DNA of 35,380 nt, taken from the IMG/VR virus record IMGVR_UViG_3300029893_000041, positions 1 to 35,380 of that record; one strand, written 5' to 3'. Position 1 is the first letter of the stretch; each line of letters starts with the position of its first letter. This DNA comes from a virus. Position numbers and translations under genes: made by a program. Of the stretch, positions 27,328 to 35,072 are shown piece after piece. The notes beneath the pieces were generated by a model. That model was not told the origin of the DNA. It saw only the letters and a program-made list of their open reading frames with translations, and made no database searches.

Positions 27328-28752
27328 TCACGGCCACTCCTGCCCCTCTCCGCCCTCCAGCCACTCCCGACTCACCCCGAGAACCGTAGCTATCCGGCCG
27401 AGCCGCTGCTCGTGGACCTCGACCCGCCCAAGCTCGATCATTGACACGCTCGACTTCGCAAGTCCGAGGAGCCGGGCGAGGTCCGCTCCCGTGAGACCCC
27501 TGGCTTCCCTCGCGCGCCGTATCCTGTCGCCAACGGACCCACCGGCCGGCGGCAGTGCCCTTGGGGCCTCGGCGCGGGCGCGCGAGAGAGCCATATCCAC
27601 AGCAAGGGCGGCCTCCAAGTCCATCCCGGGAAGTAGGTGGCCGTAGGTGTCCATCGTGGTCTTGATCGTCTCGTGGCCGAGACGGTCCTGGATAACTTTG
27701 AGGTGGACGTTACGCCGGATGAGCTGCGTGGCGTGCGTGTGCCTGAGGTCGTGGAAGCGTAAGCCCCGGAAGCCCGCCTTGGCGACCAGGCGAGCCCAGC
27801 GTTTCCGGAAATTCCACGGCTTCTCAAGAGCCCCGTCGGCGGCGGGGAAGACGAGGTCGTCGCCCACGAGCTCGCGGCCCAGTCGGAGAGCAAGGTGCTC
27901 CAGGTAGCGTTCCATGACCTTCACGGGCTCCCCCATGAAGATGACGCGCCGCCGGCCCGCCCTTGTCTTCGGTTTCCCTGTGCTGACCTCGGATGCCCCC
28001 ACCCGGCTTACCGTACGGTTTACGGTGACGGCCCCGCAACGGACCTCGCGCCCGTCCGCGTCATGCACGACGATACCGAGTTCGAGGTCGGACCTGCGGA
28101 GCGCCAGGCACTCCCCGAGCCGTAACCCTGTGTGCCCGGCAAGGCTGGAGAGCGCATGGTCCCGCGGCCCGGCGGTTTCAAGCACGCCGAGAAGATGGAC
28201 GAGCTCGGCCTCGTCGAGGGCGCGGAACTTTGGTTCGCCAGGCTCGTATGGGCTCACGGCCTTCGCCACGTTCTTGGGGATCATGCCCCAAGTGACAGCC
28301 AGCTGGAGAGAGGCGTGGATGACGCAATGGATGAGCTCCAAGGTCCGGGGCGACAGGCCACCGACTTGGCGAGCCCGGCCCCCCTCGGCCAGCTGGGCGT
28401 AGAATTCGCTCAGCAGCCGCGGGTGGAGCCTATCGAGCCGGATGTGGCCGAGATGCGGCTTGACGTACCGTTTTACGAGGTAGCGGTAACCGTAGACGGT
28501 GCTTGGCCTCAATCGTAGTCCGACGTATCCGAGCCACGTATCGAGGTGCTCCCCGAAGGTGGTCCGGGTCGGCTCCACGTGTTCACCCCGGTTGTACCTG
28601 GCGACGAGATCGGTGCAGTACCTGTCGGCCGCGCGCCGGGTTCCCCGGAACGTTTCGGAGCGCCGGATGCGCTTACCCCGTTCATCGAGGCCGAAGCACA
28701 AGGTTACCTTGTGTCGTAAAGGTCCAAGGGTGGTGACGTGCCCTGTGACCAT
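27328..28752 (-). CDS. int: Tyrosine-type integrase with C-terminal XRE helix-turn-helix domain
   Basis: Site-specific recombinase that inserts the phage at tRNA-Pro. From ATG 28752 (with AAAGGGGG upstream) it has 474 residues; a 29-residue upstream extension in the open frame is unlikely. Domains: AP2-like arm-binding start (HKVTLCFGLDERGKRIRRSETFRG), core-binding SAM-like domain (about 65-160), and catalytic domain with Arg211 (HTGLRLGE), Lys260, His334 and Arg337 (FHDLRH), His360 (LGH) and Tyr370 (MDTYGH). All catalytic residues are present. Residues about 406-465 (VGDRIRRAREARGLTGADLARLLG...IELGRVEVHEQRL) form a complete Cro/C1-type HTH, unusual for this family. The gene reads toward attP, 58 bases away. 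Confidence 0.94.
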   Translation of the reverse strand: MVTGHVTTLGPLRHKVTLCFGLDERGKRIRRSETFRGTRRAADRYCTDLVARYNRGEHVEPTRTTFGEHLDTWLGYVGLRLRPSTVYGYRYLVKRYVKPHLGHIRLDRLHPRLLSEFYAQLAEGGRARQVGGLSPRTLELIHCVIHASLQLAVTWGMIPKNVAKAVSPYEPGEPKFRALDEAELVHLLGVLETAGPRDHALSSLAGHTGLRLGECLALRRSDLELGIVVHDADGREVRCGAVTVNRTVSRVGASEVSTGKPKTRAGRRRVIFMGEPVKVMERYLEHLALRLGRELVGDDLVFPAADGALEKPWNFRKRWARLVAKAGFRGLRFHDLRHTHATQLIRRNVHLKVIQDRLGHETIKTTMDTYGHLLPGMDLEAALAVDMALSRARAEAPRALPPAGGSVGDRIRRAREARGLTGADLARLLGLAKSSVSMIELGRVEVHEQRLGRIATVLGVSREWLEGGEGQEWP

Positions 28753-28861
28753 TAGATGCCCCCTTTGCGCCCTGGTCCGCCTGAATGTTTGGCACCGGAG
28801 GCCGGAGTCCTGCCAACGCAAACGAGGCTGCGCTCGCATAGACCCGGCTTGCCACGGGCAC

Positions 28862-29557
28862 TCAGAGCAGATAGATGATGAGGGCGACGAGGGCGACGAC
28901 TAGGCAGCCCCAGATGATGAGGGAGCCGAGGGCACCGAGGAACTGGCCTGTCGCCTGGAGGACGCTTGCGCTCGGCTGTCCGGTTGACCAGTCGATGGCC
29001 ATCCGGCAATTCCCGCACAGGGTCTGCCCGTAGCTGATGGGGATCCCGCAAGCCGGGCAGACCGGAGCGGCCTGCGCGGGGGTAGCGGATCCATGCCCGA
29101 ACTCCCCTGCGGTCTTCTTGGCGAGAAGGTCGGCCTTCGCTGTTTGGAACTCCTCTTCGGTCAGTTCCCCGGCCCTCCTCCTGGCGGCGAGGTCGTCGAG
29201 GGCCGCGAGAAAGGGCGGGCGCGGTGCGGTTGCCATAACTCTCTGTGCGGCCAGGGGCGTCCCATTCTCCAGGATGCGCCGGTATACCCGGAGAAAGTCT
29301 GGTTCTTCGGTGTACGCGAAGAAGATGGTCTGTGGGTCGCCCGCCACGTCGAGACTGGTGTACCTCTCCTGCCAGGGCTGGCCCACGAGGCCGATGCGGA
29401 GAAAGCCGTTGCGGTCGGGTCCCGCATGAGCTATCCAGATGCGGGCGATGTTGGCATAGGCCGCCCGGAAGGCATTCATCCCCTCGTGCTCAATGACGAC
29501 GCCTGCATCGTCGACGACGAGGCGGGCTTTGAGGCCCTGAGCAACTGTCTCAGTCAT
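28862..29557 (-). CDS. SHOCT-domain, zinc-ribbon, membrane-anchored protein
   Basis: 231-residue protein. Residues 1-105 resemble a PH-like beta domain (ARLVVDDAGVVIEHEG; ARIWIAHAG; FLRVYRRI). Residues 115-146 match a SHOCT motif (PFLAALDDLAARRRAGELTEEEFQTAKADLL). Cys167, Cys170, Cys181 and Cys184 form a zinc ribbon (CPACG...LCGNC). Residues about 207-231 are a C-terminal membrane anchor. It lies between repressor and integrase, on the same strand, so it is probably expressed in the lysogen. Superinfection exclusion or another membrane-linked defence is a reasonable guess, not shown. ATG 29557 follows GGGAGGG. Confidence 0.75.
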   Translation of the reverse strand: MTETVAQGLKARLVVDDAGVVIEHEGMNAFRAAYANIARIWIAHAGPDRNGFLRIGLVGQPWQERYTSLDVAGDPQTIFFAYTEEPDFLRVYRRILENGTPLAAQRVMATAPRPPFLAALDDLAARRRAGELTEEEFQTAKADLLAKKTAGEFGHGSATPAQAAPVCPACGIPISYGQTLCGNCRMAIDWSTGQPSASVLQATGQFLGALGSLIIWGCLVVALVALIIYLL

Positions 29558-29714
29558 ACGTCTTGCCCTCCCGAGATGTCTATGAGAAGACGACCGGTTA
29601 TCCTGTCACCTCCCGCCATGGCGGGCATGGCCATCGTCCCGAGTCGGGCATCCTGCCCCTGCCGCCCGACCCGAGGCCTGGCCGCTCCCCGTTAGTTAAC
29701 CACCCTTCCGGCCC

Positions 29715-30254
29715 TTATCGGGCTTCTCTTTGTCCGCCATGCTTTGCGTTTTCGCGCCTACCCTGATTAGGATTGTTGTCCTCTGCAACACCAGGGCCTT
29801 GATGTCCTCGGGTTTTATCTTCTGCATCATGGGCGTGGGGGGCGCGGCCGCGGCCGTTATCCTTCCGTCGCGCTATCTCGCTTCTGATAAGCTGGACCAG
29901 AAGGCGCACACTATCTGGGTCGAGCTCGGCGTCGGCCACATCTTTGGCCACGAGGATGTAGCCTGCCTTCTCCTCGTCTACAATGAAGCGCTGAACGTCC
30001 GACGGGAAGTGGGCGAGATGTTCCCGCAGGCTCACCCGCTCCAGGGCCCCCCTGTCCGATCTACCGACGAGGTAGTCAAGAGACACGCCGAACAGCTCCC
30101 CTATCCTGATGAGCGTCCGAATGTCGGGGAAGCGGGTCCCCGCCTCGTATCGGGATATCGTGGACTCCGTCAGATTGAGCCGCCTGGCCACTTCCGCGAG
30201 CGTCCACCCATGGGCAGCACGGAGTAGCCCCAACCTAGCCGCGAACCTTTCCAT
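29715..30254 (-). CDS. CI-like lysogeny repressor (XRE-family HTH)
   Basis: 179-residue regulator read divergently from the early genes. Residues 5-62 form a clear XRE helix-turn-helix (LGLLRAAHGWTLAEVARRLNLTESTISRYEAGTRFP...LFGVSLDYLVGR). The middle (REHLAHFPSDVQRFIVDEEKAGYILVAKDVADAELDPDSVRLLVQLIRSEIA) is helical. There is no S24/LexA-type peptidase domain, so RecA-stimulated self-cleavage is not expected. The last 40 residues are charged low-complexity sequence. It should bind the operator at 30304-30325. ATG 30254 has GGGAGGG about 12 bases upstream. No well-formed promoter was found for it. Confidence 0.85.
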   Translation of the reverse strand: MERFAARLGLLRAAHGWTLAEVARRLNLTESTISRYEAGTRFPDIRTLIRIGELFGVSLDYLVGRSDRGALERVSLREHLAHFPSDVQRFIVDEEKAGYILVAKDVADAELDPDSVRLLVQLIRSEIARRKDNGRGRAPHAHDAEDKTRGHQGPGVAEDNNPNQGRRENAKHGGQREAR

Positions 30255-30303
30255 GATGACATTGTACCCTCCCGACTTCCCTGGGGGAAAGCCGCCGTCT
30301 AAT

Positions 30304-30325
30304 GTGTCAACCTTCCCCTTGACAC
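30304..30325. promoter_or_regulatory. Putative repressor operator (inverted repeat)
   Basis: GTGTCAA (30304-30310) and TTGACAC (30319-30325) are perfect inverted arms separated by 8 bases. The right arm contains the -35 box of the early promoter and the left arm contains a TTGACA on the opposite strand, an ideal place for a CI-like or Cro-like dimer. Confidence 0.65.
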
Positions 30326-30348
30326 TTGCCGAGACGGCGACCTATAGT
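30319..30348 (+). promoter_or_regulatory. Early rightward promoter
   Basis: TTGACA (30319-30324), an 18-base spacer and TATAGT (30343-30348). It reads into the Cro-like gene at 30388. The -35 box lies within the inverted-repeat operator, so repressor binding should block it. Confidence 0.8.
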
Positions 30349-30387
30349 AAAGCCAGGGCTTGCCGCCGAGGAAAGGCGGGTATCCAC

Positions 30388-30630
30388 ATGGCCGTCAGGT
30401 CCACGCTCCGCCTGGCCATAAGGGTCAGTGGCCTAACCCAGCGGGAGCTTGCCAGGCGGGCATACATATCCGAGGCTCATCTGGCGAACATCATCGCCGG
30501 CCGGAAGAATCCCAGTCTCCGGCTGGCCCGTCGTCTGGGCCTCCTTGTCGGTCTACCGACCGACGAGCTTTTCGCCGACGAGCCGCACGGCTTGTCGGAG
30601 TATATGTGGGGTAGGGCCCATGACCGATAG
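30388..30630 (+). CDS. Cro-like XRE-family regulator
   Basis: 80-residue protein, first gene of the early operon. Nearly the whole protein is one XRE helix-turn-helix (LRLAIRVSGLTQRELARRAYISEAHLANIIAGRKNPSLRLARRLGLLVGL). It is opposite the repressor and shares its operator region, the classic Cro position. ATG 30388 has GAGGAAAGG about 10 bases upstream; the longer open frame upstream covers the promoter and is not used. It overlaps the next gene slightly. Confidence 0.82.
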   Translation: MAVRSTLRLAIRVSGLTQRELARRAYISEAHLANIIAGRKNPSLRLARRLGLLVGLPTDELFADEPHGLSEYMWGRAHDR

Positions 30631-30919
30631 GCTCGGCTCGGACTCTTACACCGCCAGCGAGATTGCCGCTATCACCGGCCTCTGCCGGGCCTCGGTCTAC
30701 TCCTGGACGAGACGCGGAGCCATCCCGCACAAGCGTCTCGTCGACCCAATCACGGGGCGCGTCACCTACCGCTGGCCCAGGCGGCTTATCGACGCCTGGT
30801 GGGCCTCCGACGACTCCGTCAAATGCCCGTCCCATGAAGGCCCGCCTCCCGTCCGTCGCCCCCATGCTAAATCCCGCAGGCGTAGCATGGTAGCTGCCTG
30901 CGGTCACGGGAGGGGGTGA
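30620..30919 (+). CDS. MerR/excisionase-type HTH protein
   Basis: 99-residue protein with SYTASEIAAITGLCRASVYSWTRRGAIPHKRL, then GRVTYRWPRRLIDAW, the pattern of helix-turn-helix domains found in excisionases and phage DNA-binding proteins. The C-terminal third is basic (VRRPHAKSRRRSM). ATG 30620 follows GGGGTAGGG and overlaps the Cro-like stop. It may direct excision at attP or regulate early genes. Confidence 0.7.
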   Translation: MTDRLGSDSYTASEIAAITGLCRASVYSWTRRGAIPHKRLVDPITGRVTYRWPRRLIDAWWASDDSVKCPSHEGPPPVRRPHAKSRRRSMVAACGHGRG

Positions 30920-30924
30920 AACGC

Positions 30925-31494
30925 ATGGATTCCGTCACCGTGCGTGTCGGCCAGGCCCTCGCCGCCGCCCTCTCCCGCAGAGGCGTGAGGCACCACGAGG
31001 CCGCCCGGCGGCTGGGCTACAGCCGGTCGGCCATCACTAGCTTCTGCAACGGAACCCGCCCTATACCGCTCGACGTTGCCGGCTGCTTCGCCGCATGGCT
31101 TGACGACCCGGAGCTCTACGTCACCCTTACCCAGGTCGTGTGCGGCGGAGCTGCCCCCTCTTGGTACGACGGCCCCCGGTGCGACCCACACCGCATGGCC
31201 CGAAAGTCGGCCTCGATCATCGAGATGGCCGAGGCTATCGCGGCCCTTGAGGAGAGCCGGGCTCTCATCGACGCTGCGTCCGCAGACCACCTCACCGAGG
31301 CAGGCCGTGCCGAACTTGCCCGCATCGTCGACGAGCTCCCCGACGCTATTGGGGAACTCGTGAACCTGCTGGGTCGCCTCTGCCTGCAGTACGGCTTGAG
31401 CTACAGGGATGCCTGGGCCGACCGCAGGGCCGAGGTGGAGGCGAAAGGCTACGTCGTAAAGGGGGAACGTCATGCGGTCGGGGTTGCTGTCTGA
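30925..31494 (+). CDS. XRE-family HTH protein with helical C-terminus
   Basis: 189-residue protein starting at ATG 30925 behind GGGAGGGGGTG (the GTG at 30916 falls within this site). Residues 8-60 form a helix-turn-helix (LAAALSRRGVRHHEAARRLGYSRSAITSFCNGTRPIPLDVAGCFAAWLDD). A Cys-containing linker and a long helical part follow (SIIEMAEAIAALEESRALIDAASADHLTEAGRAELARIVDELPDAIGELVNLL). The combination resembles phage regulatory proteins of unknown role. Overlaps the next gene by 23 bases. Confidence 0.7.
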   Translation: MDSVTVRVGQALAAALSRRGVRHHEAARRLGYSRSAITSFCNGTRPIPLDVAGCFAAWLDDPELYVTLTQVVCGGAAPSWYDGPRCDPHRMARKSASIIEMAEAIAALEESRALIDAASADHLTEAGRAELARIVDELPDAIGELVNLLGRLCLQYGLSYRDAWADRRAEVEAKGYVVKGERHAVGVAV

Positions 31495-31738
31495 GATCGT
31501 TGAGATGGTGGCCGTGAACGCAATCGTCGGCGGGAGGGAGCGCTGGCGAGCCCATTGCCGGAGCCTCCTCCGCGCGGAGCTCCGCCGCTCCGGTCTCGCT
31601 GGGTACGTTACGCCTCTCGTTGTCGTCGGTGTTCGTCGGGGGCGCCTTGTTGTCGAGGCTCGGGGCGCGCTCTGGGAGCACCTCGCGTTCCGGTCCGACC
31701 CGCTGAATGGGCAGTCCCCGACAAGACCTGGAGCATGA
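31472..31738 (+). CDS. Small early protein, unknown
   Basis: 88-residue protein with ATG 31472 behind GGGGGAA and overlapping the end of the previous gene. The sequence is basic (GGRERWRAHCRSLLRAELRRSG) with a central beta hairpin (YVTPLVVVGVRRGRLVVEARGALWE). No family is recognised. Its place among regulators suggests a small nucleic-acid-related or host-takeover protein, which is inference only. Confidence 0.6.
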   Translation: MRSGLLSEIVEMVAVNAIVGGRERWRAHCRSLLRAELRRSGLAGYVTPLVVVGVRRGRLVVEARGALWEHLAFRSDPLNGQSPTRPGA

Positions 31739-31754
31739 GAGGACGGGAAGGGCC

Positions 31755-31970
31755 ATGTGTTCTGCCTCGCACGGGCGCACCGACGCCTGCGCGGACAACC
31801 CGGACCGGGATGCCCGTTGCCGCGAGGCCCTCCTCGCGGAGCTCGACAGGCTCAGGGCGGAGAACGACAAGCTCAGGTGGCGACTGCGCGTCGCCCAGGC
31901 CCAGCTGGAGGCCGTAGACAGGGCCTTGAGGAGGGAGACTGGTGGACAAAAGGTTGGCCGCGATGACTGA
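31755..31970 (+). CDS. Small coiled-coil protein
   Basis: 71-residue protein starting at ATG 31755 behind GGGAAGGG. An N-terminal Cys/His-containing segment (MCSASHGRTDACADNPDRDARC) is followed by a clear coiled coil (EALLAELDRLRAENDKLRWRLRVAQAQLEAVDRALRRE). The cysteines could bind metal but the pattern is not a known finger. Probably a dimerising accessory protein. The gene overlaps the following frame. Confidence 0.6.
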   Translation: MCSASHGRTDACADNPDRDARCREALLAELDRLRAENDKLRWRLRVAQAQLEAVDRALRRETGGQKVGRDD

Positions 31971-32184
31971 CTGGTCCTCGCTCCCCGTCCTGCTGACCGT
32001 CGCCGAGGCCGCCCTGGTTCTCCGGGTGAACGCGCACACCGTCTACGAGCTGGTGCGCCAGCACATCGAGAGCCCTCATCCTCTCCCTGAACCCAGCTTC
32101 GCCCTCGAGGGGAGGGTCGGTCATGCGCGCGATGCCTCAGCAAACGCAGTTCCGGGACTTCGTCGAGCCGGCGGCTGCCGGTAG
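31963..32184 (+). CDS. Helix-turn-helix protein (excisionase-like), apparently short
   Basis: 73-residue protein. VLLTVAEAALVLRVNAHTVYELVRQH is a typical HTH of the excisionase/MerR type. The usual continuation (a glycine-rich wing and arginine strand) is missing; instead the frame runs into PSFALEGRVGHARDASANAV, within a 62-base overlap with the ATPase gene. It may be a truncated wing or a genuine short form. ATG 31963 has AAAAGG upstream; GTG 31942 is an alternative with GGGAG closer than usual. Confidence 0.55.
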   Translation: MTDWSSLPVLLTVAEAALVLRVNAHTVYELVRQHIESPHPLPEPSFALEGRVGHARDASANAVPGLRRAGGCR

Positions 32185-34156
32185 AGGCGTCGGGGCACCG
32201 GCAGAGCTCCGGCTGTTGAGACTGTGGCTCAGGAACTTCAAGGGCGTCCGGGAGTTCGAGCTGAACGCAGGCGGCCGGAACATCGACGTCTACGGCGACA
32301 ACGCCACGGGGAAGACGACGCTCTTCGACGCCTTCACATGGCTCCTATTCGACAAGGATTCCGCGAACCGCAAGGAGTTCGAGATCAAGACCCTCGGACC
32401 CGACGGCGAGGCCGCGCATGGCCTCGAGCACGAGGTGGCGGGAACGTTCAGCTTGTCCGGCAGGACGATCACTCTCCGCAAGGTCTACTCCGAGCAGTGG
32501 ACCAAGCAGCGGGGATCAGCCAATAAGGTCTTTACCGGGCACGTCACGGCGTACTACATCGACGGAGTGCCCGTAAAGAAGCAGGACTACGAGGCACGCA
32601 TCGCCTCCATGGTCGACGAGAAGGTCTTCAGGCTCCTCTCCGACCCCGGCTACTTCAACGAACAGCTGCATTGGCAGGAACGGCGAGCGTTGCTCCTGGA
32701 GGTCTGCGGGGACATCCCTGACTCGGCGGTGATCGGCTCGGATCCGGCGCTCGCGCCGCTCACGCAGATCCTCGGAGGTCGATCGCTCGACGACCACCGC
32801 AAGGTCTTGCAGGCCGCGAGGGCCAAGCTGAACAAGGACCTCGAGCAGATACCCGTCCGCATCTCCGAGGTCCAGCGGGGGCTGCCCGACATCGAGGGGT
32901 TCGACCCTGACCAGGCGGCCAAGACCCTGGAGGCGGCCAGAGAGGCCCGAAAGCGGAAGCTCGAGGAGCTCGCCCTCATCGAGAACGGAGGCGAGGCCGC
33001 ACAGAAGCGGAGGCGCCTGGCCGAGGTCGAGGCGCTGTTGCTGGACCTCGAAAACCAGGCCCGCAGGAGGTCCGAGGTCGCGCTGGCGGCCAAGCGGCAG
33101 GCCCTGCGCGATGCCGAGGTTGCAGTCTCAACCGCGGAGCGCGGCCTCGCCGACGTGCGCTTGGCAGTCGAACGTCTCGAAGAGGACGCAGCCCGCATCG
33201 CTGGCGACCTGGACGTCCTGCGGCGACAGTACCGCGAGGTCTCGGCTGAGCAGTTCAGCTATGTCGAGGAGACGGTCTGCCCCACATGTGGTCAGCCGCT
33301 GCCCCAGGAGATGCTGGAAGCAGCTCGGGCCAGGGCTTTGGAGCGGTTCAACGCCTCCCGGGCGGAGCGGCTGGGACGACTGGACGCCGAGGGCAGGGCG
33401 CTCCGGGCCCGCAAGGACCAGGCGGACGCCGAGCTCGCGCAACTCCGAGACCGGATTGCCGCGGCCGAGGCAGGCCTGCCGCACCTGCGCCGGAGGGTTG
33501 GCGACCTCCTGGCCGAGGTCGGGGCCATGACCGAGGCTCCGCTGGACCTCGACCAGGACCCTGATTACCAGAAGCTCCTCGCTGAGCGTGACGCTCTGGT
33601 CGAGACGCTCGAGGCCGCCGACGAAAGCCGGCCCGACACGAGCACCCTCCGGGCCGCGGTCGAGTCGCTTGAGCGGGACGTCGCAGCGGCCGAGCGTGTG
33701 CTCTCCGAGGTCGAGCAGTACCGCCGCGGCCTCGCCCGCATCAAAGAGCTCAAGGCCGAGGAGAAGCGCCTGGCCGCCGAGTACGAGCGCCTGGAGCGCG
33801 AGGTCTTCCTCATCGAGGCCTTCGTCCGCGCCAAGGTCCGCCTCCTCACCGACCGCATAAATTCCCGCTTCAAGCTCGCCCGGTTCAAGCTCTTCAACGT
33901 CCTCGTCAACGGCTCGGTCGAGGAGTGCTGCGAGACCCTCTACGAAGGGGTCCCCTACGGCACTGCCCTCAACCGGGGAGCCCGGCTCAATGTGGGCCTC
34001 GACATCATCAACACCCTCACCGAGCACTACGGCTTCATCGCCCCCGTCTGGGTCGACAATGCCGAGGCCGTAACCCGGCTCATACCCGTCAGGGGACAGC
34101 TCATCCGGCTCATCGTGAGCGAGCCGGACAAGAGACTCAGAACGGAGGTGCATTGA
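32123..34156 (+). CDS. Rad50/SbcC-like AAA ATPase of the phage recombination module
   Basis: 677-residue ATPase. Walker A is GDNATGKTT (58-66); a long coiled coil (about 200-570) is broken by CPTCGQ (Cys386, Cys389), a zinc-hook motif; the C-terminal lobe has LNRGARLNVGLDIINTL as signature region and VWVDNAEA (Asp645, Glu648) as Walker B. This is the architecture of SMC/Rad50-type proteins. In Gram-positive phages such ATPases accompany RecT and an MBL-fold protein, exactly the order here. ATG 32123 has GAGGGGAGGG close upstream. It probably acts in recombination or end processing of replicating phage DNA. Confidence 0.88.
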   Translation: MRAMPQQTQFRDFVEPAAAGRGVGAPAELRLLRLWLRNFKGVREFELNAGGRNIDVYGDNATGKTTLFDAFTWLLFDKDSANRKEFEIKTLGPDGEAAHGLEHEVAGTFSLSGRTITLRKVYSEQWTKQRGSANKVFTGHVTAYYIDGVPVKKQDYEARIASMVDEKVFRLLSDPGYFNEQLHWQERRALLLEVCGDIPDSAVIGSDPALAPLTQILGGRSLDDHRKVLQAARAKLNKDLEQIPVRISEVQRGLPDIEGFDPDQAAKTLEAAREARKRKLEELALIENGGEAAQKRRRLAEVEALLLDLENQARRRSEVALAAKRQALRDAEVAVSTAERGLADVRLAVERLEEDAARIAGDLDVLRRQYREVSAEQFSYVEETVCPTCGQPLPQEMLEAARARALERFNASRAERLGRLDAEGRALRARKDQADAELAQLRDRIAAAEAGLPHLRRRVGDLLAEVGAMTEAPLDLDQDPDYQKLLAERDALVETLEAADESRPDTSTLRAAVESLERDVAAAERVLSEVEQYRRGLARIKELKAEEKRLAAEYERLEREVFLIEAFVRAKVRLLTDRINSRFKLARFKLFNVLVNGSVEECCETLYEGVPYGTALNRGARLNVGLDIINTLTEHYGFIAPVWVDNAEAVTRLIPVRGQLIRLIVSEPDKRLRTEVH

Positions 34157-34157
34157 C

Positions 34158-35072
34158 GTGGCCACACCTGCCCAGACCCAGAAGCGCGGGCCCAAGCCCG
34201 AGACGAGCCTCGCCATCACCAAGAATGAGACCGTGAACGCCGTCATGCGGCGCGTCGGTGAGCTCCAGGGCCAGGGCCGACTCGTGTTCCCGCCCAACTA
34301 CAGCCCGGAGAACGCGCTCATGAGCGCCTATCTCATCCTGCAAGGCACGACGAACCGCGAGAAAAAGCCCGTCCTCGAGGCCTGCACGAGGGACTCTATC
34401 GCCAACAGCCTCCTCGACATGGTCGTCCAGGGGCTGAACCCGGCGAAGAGGCAGTGCTACTTCATCGCCTACGGGTCGCAGCTCGTCTGCCAGCGGAGCT
34501 ACTTCGGGACGGTGGCCGTCACCAAGCGCGTGACCGGGGCGAGGGACATCTATGCCGAGGTAGTCTACGAGGATGACGATTTCGGGTTTGAGATTGTCGG
34601 CGCGAACACGCGGGTCGTACGGCACCTTCGGAAGCTCACGAACGTAGACCGCCGGAAGATCAAGGCCGCCTACTGCACCATCGTCCTCCCGGACCCCGAC
34701 CGCGAGCCCTACACACAGGTCATGACCATCGAGCAGATTCACGAGGCCTGGAAGAAGTCCCAGAACAGCCCCTTCGACGAGCAGGGGCGGATAAAGCCGG
34801 GCTCGGTCCACGGCCAGTTCACGGAGGAAATGGCGAAGAAGACCGTCACTAACCGCACCTGCAAGCTGTTCGTCAACTCGTCGGACGACAGTTCGCTCGA
34901 CCTCGTGGTTCAGCGGTTCAACGAGGCCGACGACCGGGCCGAGGAGGCTGCCTTCCAGGAGGAGCTGCGCGAGCGGGCCAACCAGGAGGTCATTGACGCC
35001 GAGATCCGGGACGTCGCGGACACCCAAGAGCCCGAGACGGCAAAGACCGGGCCCGAGGAGCCGGGCTGGTGA
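34158..35072 (+). CDS. recT: RecT-family single-strand annealing recombinase
   Basis: 304-residue protein that anneals complementary single strands in phage recombination. The RecT core is recognised from SPENALMSAYLILQG, ACTRDSIANSLLDMVVQGLNPAKRQCYFIAYGSQLVCQRSYFGTVAVTKR, and HEAWKKSQ...HGQFTEEMAKKTVTNRTCKLFVNSS. The acidic C-terminus (EEAAFQEELRERANQEVIDAEI) is typical and may bind single-strand-binding protein. GTG 34158 is 7 bases after GGAGGTG. It is tightly packed between the ATPase and the MBL-fold gene. Confidence 0.95.
   Translation: MATPAQTQKRGPKPETSLAITKNETVNAVMRRVGELQGQGRLVFPPNYSPENALMSAYLILQGTTNREKKPVLEACTRDSIANSLLDMVVQGLNPAKRQCYFIAYGSQLVCQRSYFGTVAVTKRVTGARDIYAEVVYEDDDFGFEIVGANTRVVRHLRKLTNVDRRKIKAAYCTIVLPDPDREPYTQVMTIEQIHEAWKKSQNSPFDEQGRIKPGSVHGQFTEEMAKKTVTNRTCKLFVNSSDDSSLDLVVQRFNEADDRAEEAAFQEELRERANQEVIDAEIRDVADTQEPETAKTGPEEPGW

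Noticed and set aside
29730-30227. 165-residue plus-strand frame across the repressor gene
   Set aside because: Antisense to a clear XRE repressor and lacking any ribosome binding site.
30266-30275. TACAAT on the minus strand as -10 box of a repressor promoter
   Set aside because: The nearest TTGACA is 38 bases away, too far for a normal promoter, and the box lies only about 6 bases from the start codon.
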